From SIG714 sp964638675 (GTDB taxonomy: Bacteria; Bacillota; Clostridia; Oscillospirales; CAG-272), in NCBI GenBank assembly GCA_964638675.1, contig CAZXAU010000009.1:1-64000 (forward strand): a DNA stretch of 64,000 bases, read 5' to 3'. The position numbers were made by a program, and so were the translations under genes. Below the pieces are notes generated by a model. The model was not told the DNA's origin. It worked only from the letters and a program-made list of their open reading frames with translations, and did no database searches. This document shows, in pieces, positions 9,419 to 16,135 of this stretch; position 1 is the first letter of the stretch; each line of letters starts with the position of its first letter.

Positions 9419-9946
9419 TTACTCCTTGTCCTCGTTGAAAGCCTCTACAAGCAGATCGCTGAGCCCCTGTGAAGGAGTAACTTTATGCCAATGTCCGGAG
9501 GTATCAAATTCGGGATAGCGATAACGCCAGCGGTCATATTCTTCCTGCGTGATCTCGCCTGCTTTCAGCATAGCAGCAGCTTGCCGCCAAGCGCACATCA
9601 TCTCGTGAAGCTGAGAAGCATCCCTGCCTTTGAACACATTGACACGAAGATGCACTTCGCCGTCGCTTTCGCAGATTTCAAGACCGTATCTGTCCTCCAA
9701 GGTAAACAGCGTGTGCATCAACCCAACATAGGAGTCGATGTCCGGTACGGCGAGAGCCTGTGGCGAAACATCGAGGGTATCAGCCAAAGTAGCGGTCAAA
9801 TCCGCTTTGGGAGTCCTTGTTCCTGTTTCGTACTGTGCAAGACGAACATCGGCAGACTTCTCCGGGAAGCCCACCTGCATACCTAAAAACTTTTGTGTCA
9901 TCCCCCGCATATTGCGGAAAAAGCTGATTCTTTCGCCAATAGCCAT
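9419..9946 (-). CDS. XRE-family repressor of the element
   Basis: The 175-residue product has an N-terminal helix-turn-helix (ISFFRNMRGMTQKFLG … RLAQYETGTRTPKADLTATLA) of the Cro/CI type and a C-terminal acidic/aromatic domain that I cannot name. I start it at 9946 because GGAG stands 8 bases before that ATG; a longer frame to 10012 lacks a site. It is transcribed away from xis-int, from a promoter (9984-10012) that shares TTTGTTTA-type motifs with the divergent promoter at 10054. This is the layout of a lysogeny-style switch. It likely represses excision and mobilization genes. Confidence 0.8.
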   Translation of the reverse strand: MAIGERISFFRNMRGMTQKFLGMQVGFPEKSADVRLAQYETGTRTPKADLTATLADTLDVSPQALAVPDIDSYVGLMHTLFTLEDRYGLEICESDGEVHLRVNVFKGRDASQLHEMMCAWRQAAAMLKAGEITQEEYDRWRYRYPEFDTSGHWHKVTPSQGLSDLLVEAFNEDKE

Positions 9947-9983
9947 ACCATTAACTCCTTGTCGTATGTGTTGCTTTTTCAAT

Positions 9984-10012
9984 AGTATAGCATATTTGTT
10001 TATGTCTGTCAA
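9984..10012 (-). promoter_or_regulatory. Promoter of the element repressor with operator in the spacer
   Basis: On the minus strand TTGACA (10012-10007) and TATACT (9989-9984) are 17 bases apart. The spacer contains TAAACAAA (plus-strand TTTGTTTA 9995-10002). The same octamer occurs at 10028-10035 and, inverted, at 10094-10101. Confidence 0.75.
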
Positions 10013-10053
10013 GACAATCTAAATAAATTTGTTTAATATTTTTCTAAAACCCC

Positions 10054-10082
10054 TTGGCATAAACATAAGTGTTTAGTATAAT
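10054..10082 (+). promoter_or_regulatory. Divergent promoter for xis-int with internal operator dyad
   Basis: TTGGCA (10054-10059) and TATAAT (10077-10082) have a 17-base spacer. The spacer itself holds the dyad TAAACA-TAAG-TGTTTA (10060-10075), so a bound repressor would block RNA polymerase directly. A further TAAACAAA sits at 10094-10101. Confidence 0.8.
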
Positions 10083-10192
10083 AATAGTGAAGCTAAACAA
10101 ATCCACTTAGTCGCAGAAAAATACATAGGATTTTTTCAAAGACCGTTGATTTTAAGCCTTTGAAATTCCGAATCAGTGAGAGGAGGTGAACA

Positions 10193-10216
10193 ATGATTGG
10201 AAATCCGTTTTGGTAG
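10193..10216 (+). CDS. Seven-residue leader ORF (MIGNPFW)
   Basis: ATG follows a near-perfect ribosome binding site (GAGGAGGTGA, 5-9 bases upstream) and is closed by TAG after seven codons. It lies between the regulated promoter and the excisionase-like gene. It could be a leader peptide that affects translation of the next gene; nothing else supports a function. Confidence 0.4.
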   Translation: MIGNPFW

Positions 10217-10283
10217 CATACACAACTTAATACCGTTCGCCAACAAGATCCACCCAAAGTAACAAAGAAAGGAAATTTTGCCT

Positions 10284-10481
10284 ATGGAAGAAAAGCAGTC
10301 GTTTATGAGAGCCGAGGACGTAGCAAAGGAGCTGGAGATTTCCGTCTCCCATGCTTACAAGATTATGAGAAATCTGAACGCAGAACTGAAAGCACAGGGG
10401 TATATGACCATCTCCGGCAGGGTCAATCGCAAATACTTCATGGAAAAGTTCTGCTACAACAAATCAGCAGAAAAGGAGTAA
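10284..10481 (+). CDS. Excisionase-like small HTH protein
   Basis: The 65-residue product (MEEKQSFMRAEDVAKELEIS…) has a winged/MerR-like helix-turn-helix (AEDVAKELEISVSHAYKIMRNLN) followed by a basic strand (SGRVNRKYF). This is the pattern of Xis-type proteins encoded just upstream of tyrosine integrases. A TTG at 10278 is also possible, but ATG 10284 has the better spacing from AAAGGA. It ends 4 bases before the integrase gene, so the two are co-expressed. Role in directionality of excision is inferred from position and fold. Confidence 0.7.
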   Translation: MEEKQSFMRAEDVAKELEISVSHAYKIMRNLNAELKAQGYMTISGRVNRKYFMEKFCYNKSAEKE

Positions 10482-10484
10482 GAT

Positions 10485-11558
10485 ATGGCAGTTTACAAGG
10501 AAGAAAAAACAAACACATGGTGTGCAGTTTACCGCTTCACCGATTGGACGGGTGAGAAGAAGCAAACGCAGAAGCGTGGCTTCAAAACCAAACGAGAGGC
10601 GCAGGCGTGGGAGCGTGAACAGCTCAACAAGGTAAGCGCTGACCTCGATATGACCTTTGCGAGCTTCTTTGAGCAGTACACCGCCGATATGCAGACCCGT
10701 ATCAAAGAAAACACTTGGGCGACCAAAGAGCACATCATCCGCACCAAGCTCATCCCATATTTCGGGAAGATGAAAATGAGTAATATTACCGCCCAGCAGA
10801 TCATCACATGGCAAAACGAGCTGATGAACTACAAGGACGAGAAAGGCAAGCCCCTTTCTCCCGTATATCTCAAAACCATCCACAATCAGCTCAGCGCCAT
10901 CTTCAACCATGCGGTCAAGTATTACAACCTCAGAGAGAATCCCTGCAAAAAGGCAGGCAGCATGGGCAAGAAGAAAAACCGTGAAATGCTGTTTTGGACG
11001 AAAGAGGAATATCTGAAATTCGCAGAAGTGATGATGGACAAGCCACTTTCCTACTACGACTTTGAAGTGCTCTACTGGTGCGGTATCCGTGAGGGCGAGC
11101 TGTTAGCTCTGACCCCGGCAGATTTCAACTTTGAAAAGAACACGGTTTCCATCAACAAGTCCTATCAGCGCTTGAATGGGCAGGATATCATCACCACTCC
11201 CAAAACGGAAAAGAGCAATCGAGTTATCACGATGCCTCAGTTCTTGGCAGACGAGATGAAAGATTATCTGAGGATGCTCTACGACGTAGGAGAAAACGAG
11301 AGAATGTTCACTGTGACCAAGAGCTATCTGCACCGAGAGATGGACAGAGGCACAAAGGAGCCGGGCGTGAAGCGCATCAGAATCCACGACATCCGACACA
11401 GCCACGTTTCACATTTGATCGACATGGGATTCTCCACAATTGCCATCGCTGATCGTGTGGGACACGAAAGCATTGACATCACCTACAACTACGCTCACCT
11501 GTTTCCGTCCAAGCAGACGGAAATGGCTGATAAATTGAATATGGAAAGGGGGCGTTGA
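10485..11558 (+). CDS. Tyrosine integrase
   Basis: The 357-residue site-specific recombinase should catalyse insertion at the 3' end of guaA and excision. An N-terminal arm-binding region (YRFTDWTGEKKQTQKRGF) and a SAM-like core-binding domain precede the catalytic domain. Catalytic residues visible are Arg202 (CGIREGE), His301-x-x-Arg304 (HDIRHSH), His327 (GHES) and the nucleophile Tyr336 (TYNYAHL). The gene is intact, unlike several neighbours. The next gene starts 1 base after its stop. Confidence 0.92.
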   Translation: MAVYKEEKTNTWCAVYRFTDWTGEKKQTQKRGFKTKREAQAWEREQLNKVSADLDMTFASFFEQYTADMQTRIKENTWATKEHIIRTKLIPYFGKMKMSNITAQQIITWQNELMNYKDEKGKPLSPVYLKTIHNQLSAIFNHAVKYYNLRENPCKKAGSMGKKKNREMLFWTKEEYLKFAEVMMDKPLSYYDFEVLYWCGIREGELLALTPADFNFEKNTVSINKSYQRLNGQDIITTPKTEKSNRVITMPQFLADEMKDYLRMLYDVGENERMFTVTKSYLHREMDRGTKEPGVKRIRIHDIRHSHVSHLIDMGFSTIAIADRVGHESIDITYNYAHLFPSKQTEMADKLNMERGR

Positions 11559-11559
11559 A

Positions 11560-11895
11560 ATGTCAGCAAAGAATCTTGATAATCACAACCGTTGGAGAAA
11601 CAGAACGGTGGCGTTCCGAGTATCGGACGAAGAAAACGCACAGATCGACCTTGCGGTGAAGCTCACAGGGCTTACCAAGCAGGACTATATCACCCGCAGA
11701 CTTCTCTGCAAGGATGTGGTGGTACAGGGCAATCCGAGAGTGTATAAGGCGCTCAGAGATCAATTCGCAGCCGTACTGGACGAGCTGCGGCGCATCGAAG
11801 CCGGTGCCGGTGTGGACGATGAACTGCTGGACACCATCAATCTGATCGCAAACATTATGGACGGAATGAAGGAGGAAGATTCCTATGGTAATTGA
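11560..11895 (+). CDS. MobC-like relaxosome accessory protein
   Basis: The 111-residue product starts with a basic patch and a ribbon-helix-helix-like segment (RTVAFRVSDEENAQIDLAVKLTGLTKQDYITRRLL), then an acidic helical tail. Small proteins of this type next to integrase and relaxase genes help the relaxase at oriT. Its stop overlaps the start of the next gene (ATG 11885), which implies translational coupling. The MobC label rests on fold and context. Confidence 0.65.
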   Translation: MSAKNLDNHNRWRNRTVAFRVSDEENAQIDLAVKLTGLTKQDYITRRLLCKDVVVQGNPRVYKALRDQFAAVLDELRRIEAGAGVDDELLDTINLIANIMDGMKEEDSYGN

Positions 11896-13055
11896 CACAA
11901 AAGAAAAGACTGCCCTTGCAACATCTGTTGGCGCAGATGAAAGGCAGTCCGTTCAAATCACTGATAATATTATACCCACTTCCAATGCGGAATTCAATGA
12001 CCTAAATGAAAATTCAACAGAAAGTTTGGAAGAAATGTATCGACAGATGCGGCGTTTTGCAGACCCGTACTATCTTCACACCGTTTCCTTGACCGAGCTG
12101 TATCAGACCGCTTACAAGAGCAGACCGCCGCTTATCGACGGTTTGCTCTACAGCGGGGCATATATTCTTGCAGGTGCTCCCAAGATCGGCAAGTCCTTCT
12201 TAGTGGCACAGATCGCTTATCACGTCAGCACAGGAGAGAGGCTGTGGGAATATGAAGTCCACCAAGGGGTCGGTACTCTACCTTGCCCTGGAGGACGATT
12301 ACCAGCGAATCCAAAGCCGTATGTTTATGATGTACGGCGTGGAGGACAGCAGCAATCTCTACTTCGCAACGGCGGCAAACAAAATTGGAAACGGGCTTGA
12401 TGAACAACTTGAATTTTTCATTCGGGAGCATCCCGATACCAAGCTCATCATCATTGACACAATGCAGAAAATCCGCGAGGTCGGCGGCGAGGCATACAGC
12501 TATGCCAGCGACTATGAGATCATCGGCAAGCTAAAACAATTTGCCGACAAGCATTGCATCTGTGTGCTGACCGTCCACAATACACGAAAACATCCTGCAG
12601 GAGACGTCTTTGAAATGATCTCCGGCACGACAGGCTTGCTCGGATGTGCCGATGGCTCTCTGCTCATGCAGAAGAAAAAGCGCACCGCCTTAGATGCTAC
12701 GATTGATGTGGTGGGACGTGACCAGCAAGACCAAATCCTCTATCTGAGCAAAGACCCCGAAACACAGATATGGAATTTAGAGCGCACCGAAAACGAGCTG
12801 CACCGTGAGCCGCCTGACAAAATTTTAGAAGCTGTGGCAAAGTTGGTTTCCGCCGAACAGCGAGAGTGGACAGGCTCACCCTCCGAGCTTGCCGATGTGG
12901 TCAATACGGGAATGGCGGCAAACGCTCTGACCAAGTATTTGAACGTAAAACACGGCAGGCTTCACGATGAATACGGTGTCAGTTATGAGAACAAGGCAAA
13001 GCACTCCGGGCGTAAAGTCACGCTGACGTACACTGTCACGGAAGCTACAGAATAA
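11885..13055 (+). pseudogene. RepA/RecA-like ATPase, frameshifted
   Basis: The first part (from 11885) encodes a hexameric-helicase type ATPase with Walker A GAPKIGKSF and reads in frame to …WEYEVHQG. The protein then continues in the +1 frame as SVLYLALEDDYQRIQSRM…, with Walker B KLIIIDTMQKI and the TVHNTRK motif, up to 13055. The switch lies at a run of four G (12266-12269): one extra base separates the frames. The intact form, ~390 residues, resembles plasmid RepA replicative ATPases found in mobilizable elements. As it stands the full protein could only be made by frameshifting; a sequencing error in the G run is the alternative. Confidence 0.75.
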
Positions 13056-13180
13056 ATAGAGTGCGACGGTTGCGACGGTCGCAACGATGAAAATGATACC
13101 GCCAATATAACCGTCGCAATCGTCGCTATCGTTGCGGAAGTGAAAAATGCCAACTTGGCACTTTTCGCTTTGGAAAGGAA

Positions 13181-13444
13181 ATGAAGCGAATGAAAACCGT
13201 ACAGATACCCTATGAGCTTTTCGTCGATCTGGTGCTTTACCATCTGAACGGCGAGGATGATTTCGATGAAGAAATCAGACAGGGCTTGGAGCAAAAGCTG
13301 GACACTATGATCAATCGTCAGCTCTACTCACAATACAAAACAGCGCCCACCGAGGAACAGCGGGAGCAGGCAAGGTAGGAATATCTTGAGCGTCGTGGAG
13401 TGCCGCAGAGCTATCGCTGGACTACTCCTCCTTGGGAGCTATGA
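13181..13444 (+). pseudogene. Small conserved ICE protein with in-frame amber codon
   Basis: The frame MKTVQIPYELFVDLVLYHLN… runs 65 codons to TAG (13376-13378), then continues in the same frame EYLERRGVPQSYRWTTPPWEL to TGA 13442-13444. The sequence after the TAG (EYLxxRGxPxSxRW) is, from memory, the usual ending of this small protein in Firmicutes integrative elements, so the amber codon probably replaces a sense codon such as CAG. The function is unknown. The product is either truncated by ~22 residues or dependent on readthrough. Confidence 0.6.
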
Positions 13445-13501
13445 CAGGAGCGTGCCACGCTCCTGTGGATGGCAGAGAGGATTTTCAAAATTCTCTCTGC
13501 C
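13444..13501 (+). repeat. Two adjacent perfect inverted repeats
   Basis: ACAGGAGCGTG/CACGCTCCTGT (13444-13466, almost no loop) is followed directly by GGCAGAGAGGATTTT pairing through one G-T with AAAATTCTCTCTGCC (13471-13501, one-base loop). Both could extrude as cruciforms. They lie in the ~300-base non-coding region before the relaxase gene, next to the candidate oriT. The rest of that region (13502-13639) shows no other feature to me. Confidence 0.65.
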
Positions 13502-13639
13502 GGTGGGAGGTGTGAGGTGAGCAAAACACAATGCGAGCAAGATACCGCCCACGCCGATTTCTGAGGTTTGGGTACCGGGTGCAAACCACAAAGTCGGCAG
13601 AGGCTTCCGCAGAAGCCGCCCCCCTCGGAGAGCCCACGG

Positions 13640-13698
13640 TACTTTGCAGCCGTAGGATGAAAGTATCATAGTGGGTTATTACACTTTCGCAAAAGTGT
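13640..13698 (+). other. Candidate oriT of MobV type
   Basis: TACTTT (13640-13645) and AAAGTA (13660-13665) form an inverted repeat just before TAGTGGG-TTA (13669-13678). This resembles the pMV158-family nick region TAGTGTG/TTA, so a nick between 13675 and 13676 is predicted. A second dyad ACACTTT…AAAGTGT follows (13681-13698). The site lies 50-110 bases before the relaxase start. Confidence 0.55.
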
Positions 13699-13751
13699 CT
13701 TTCCAAAACGCTACCCATACAACACCAATAAAACTACCGGAGGAAATGCCT

Positions 13752-15067
13752 ATGACAAGAGGCGATGGTATCCATCGTACAAGCGCAAGAAATGCAAGAC
13801 TGCCCGATGCCGACATTGGGAAAACGCAAGGTCACAACGAACGAGAAAAGGAATCCTATTCCAATCAAGATATAGTTCCGGAGCGAACTTCGCTGAACGT
13901 CCATTTCAAAAAACCTACTGCCGGTTACACGGAAATGTTTGAACAAATGAAAGCGGACGGAACGATTTCTACCCGTGGTCTGAAAGCCGATGCCGATAAA
14001 TTCGGTGAGTTGGTTTTCGATGTAAACTCCGCCTACTTCTACAACCACGGCGGTTACGATTACGCAAAACAGTTTTATGCCGATACTTACAAAGTTGCGG
14101 TGGAAATCGTAGGCGGCGAACAATATATCCTGTCTGCGGTGATGCACGCCGACGAGCGCAACCGAGCCATGTCGGACGCATTGGGACAGGACGTATATCA
14201 CTATCATCTGCACGTTGTCTATGTGCCGGTGGTCGAAAAAGAAATCCTCTGGACGAAACGATGCAAAGCCCCCGCTTTGGTCGGAACGGTCAAGGAGCGA
14301 ATCATGCAAGTCAGAATGAGCAAGAAATGGGACTCCAAGCCTGTTATCGGTGAGGACGGAAAGCCGCTGAAAACGAAAACCGGAAAAGCCGTCCTCAAAC
14401 AATCCTACTCCATTCTTCAAGATGACTTCTTTGAATATATGCGCTCTGCCGGATACACCGATTTGGAACGTGGAGAGCGTGGTAGCTCCGAAGAACATCT
14501 GACGGTCACGCAGTTCAAGGTTATGAAGGTGCAGGAGCGTTTGAGCGAGCTACAGGAAACACGAACAGCAATGCAAGCGGAAATCGTGGATTTGCAGGAG
14601 GCACAGGCAAAAGAAGCCGAGCGGTTTGATAAAACGAAGGAACGCATCCAAAAGCAAAAACTTGACCTCAAGCGGATTGATGAAATCGAGGCAAAGCCCA
14701 CTCTGATCGGCAACAAGGTCACGGTTGATAAAGAAGATTTCGATATGGTCATCACAGCGGCAAAGAAGCATATCACGCAGGAGAAAAAGGAAAGCAAACT
14801 GCAAAAAGCATTGGACGCCGCCAATAAGCTGATAGCAGAATTGAAAAACGCCATCGCTGATCTGACGAGAAAACTTTCTGCGGCGACAAGGAACTGTCCG
14901 AATACAAGTCCGTCCGTGGCAAGCTCCGCACAGCGGATTTGGAACAGGAAAATGACCGTCTCCGCAGCAGACTCCGCACCTATGAGGAAGTCATTTCTCG
15001 CAATAATCTGTGGGATTTCTTCCGTCCCAACCGCAATAAAAACCGCAACAGGGACGATGCACGCTGA
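13752..15067 (+). pseudogene. MobV-family relaxase, 3' frameshift
   Basis: The N-terminal 380 residues are intact: the start MTRGDGIHRTSARNARLPDADIG, the catalytic-region pattern YHYHLHVVYVPV (metal-binding His cluster of Mob/Pre relaxases) and long coiled coils. I start it at 13752, 8 bases after GGAGG. Near 14870-14895 the frame is lost: the original frame runs to 15077 with nonsense-like sequence, while another frame carries the expected tail (KELSEYKSVRGKLRTADLEQ … NLWDFFRPN) to TGA 15065-15067. The catalytic domain may still work, since only the C-terminal coiled-coil tail is altered. It would nick oriT and lead DNA transfer. Confidence 0.75.
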
Positions 15068-15212
15068 TAGCGTGTAGAGCCGTAAAAAACGAAAAATTCC
15101 GAATGGGAGCGAGCCGAATGACCTCTGCATAGTTTGGCTCAATCTCATCGGAAAATCCATCACTTTTCACGGGTGATGAGCCGTGAAAAAATCTCAAAAA
15201 TCGGAGGTATTT

Positions 15213-15527
15213 ATGAAAACAAGTCTTACCAAGAAGCAGAAAACGACCACTATCCATTTCAACGAAGACAGTCCCATTATCGAGGTTATCACTTATAACA
15301 CCGATCTCAAAAACAGGCTTTCGACCTTTGCAAATCAACATCCGAAAGAACGCAAACTGATTGACGATGATGAGCAAGGCTGTAAAATCTTTGAAGTGAA
15401 AAATGGACGGTTCGGTTTTAAGCTGACACCGCCGTACACAGAAGAACGCCGCAAGGCTGCAAGCGAACTGGCGAAGAAATACACAAAAAATTCGAGGAGG
15501 AATGACAATGAAAATCCTGTCATGTGA
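15213..15527 (+). CDS. Conserved small protein of mobilizable elements
   Basis: The 104-residue product (MKTSLTKKQKTTTIHFNEDSP…) starts at ATG 15213, 6 bases after GGAGG; an upstream in-frame extension has no binding site. A beta-rich N-terminal half is followed by DDDEQGCKIFEVKNGRFGFKLTPPY and a basic helix (TEERRKAASELAKKY). I recall similar proteins in Clostridia ICEs next to MobV relaxases, with no proven function. It overlaps the start of the next, broken gene. Confidence 0.6.
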   Translation: MKTSLTKKQKTTTIHFNEDSPIIEVITYNTDLKNRLSTFANQHPKERKLIDDDEQGCKIFEVKNGRFGFKLTPPYTEERRKAASELAKKYTKNSRRNDNENPVM

Positions 15528-15754
15528 ATTTAACATTGATACTGCCCGCGTGGAGTTGAAATTTGCAGATGGAACAATGATCTACATCGATTGTACAGCG
15601 GTGGAGAACGAAGTGGCAGACAATTATGTATCAGCGGTCTGAACTGGATTGGCTGATCTACAACGCTCCGTTAGAATACGCCGATCTGATTTTGAATGGT
15701 GATCCAGAGAAGTATTTGAAAACCGTAACTGTAAATAAACCGCTTGAGAGCTAA
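15508..15754 (+). pseudogene. DUF6061-like small protein, frameshifted
   Basis: From ATG 15508 (GGAGG 7 bases before) the frame reads MKILSCEFNIDTARVELKF … VENEVADN, then hits TGA at 15640. Skipping one T at 15625 gives MYQRSELDWLIYNAPLEYADLILNGDPEKYLKT… to TAA 15752-15754, the ending expected from what I recall of this family. One inserted base therefore explains the break. The function is unknown even for intact copies. Confidence 0.6.
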
Positions 15755-15843
15755 GTGCAATGAAGCTGTTCCACGTAAGAATATGCTTATGGGGAATAGC
15801 TTCATGATATCGAAAAAATTACTCATGATTTTGTGAGATTATC

Positions 15844-15872
15844 TTGAAAATTCGTGTTTTTTGTGTTATAAT
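15844..15872 (+). promoter_or_regulatory. Promoter of the RM operon
   Basis: TTGAAA (15844-15849), a 17-base spacer and TATAAT (15867-15872). An AT-rich stretch (ATGATATATATTATGA) follows directly and could bind the controller protein. Confidence 0.75.
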
Positions 15873-15913
15873 GATATATATTATGAAATACGAGAGATGC
15901 AGAGAGGTTTATT

Positions 15914-16135
15914 ATGTCTGTGAGCTATGATAAATTATGGAAGCTTCTTATAGATAGAAAAATGAACCGAACTGATTTGAGAGAAACTGCTGGAATCAGT
16001 TTTAACATCATTGCTAAGATGGGGAAAAATGAATTCGTTTCAATGGAAAGCCTTATGAAGATTTGCGCTACTCTTAACTGTAACATTGGCGATATTATGG
16101 ACTTCTTACCAGAAAGTGAGGGATTGCAGGAATGA
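15914..16135 (+). CDS. Small XRE/controller protein of the RM system
   Basis: The 73-residue product is almost entirely one helix-turn-helix (WKLLIDRKMNRTDLRETAGISFNIIAKMGKNEFVSMESLMKICATL). Its stop overlaps the start of the RM gene (ATGA, 16132-16135). Small XRE proteins in this position are RM controllers that delay nuclease expression until DNA is methylated. That role here is inferred from context. AGAGAGG precedes its ATG. Confidence 0.75.
   Translation: MSVSYDKLWKLLIDRKMNRTDLRETAGISFNIIAKMGKNEFVSMESLMKICATLNCNIGDIMDFLPESEGLQE

Noticed and set aside
12266..12269. Programmed frameshift in the RepA-like gene
   Set aside because: The G run needs a +1 shift but has no stop-codon or stimulatory context typical of programmed sites, and three neighbouring genes are broken too. 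Mutation or sequencing error is simpler.
13734..15163. Long minus-strand open frames opposite the relaxase
   Set aside because: They mirror the codon use of the relaxase gene, show no domain pattern and no start signals.
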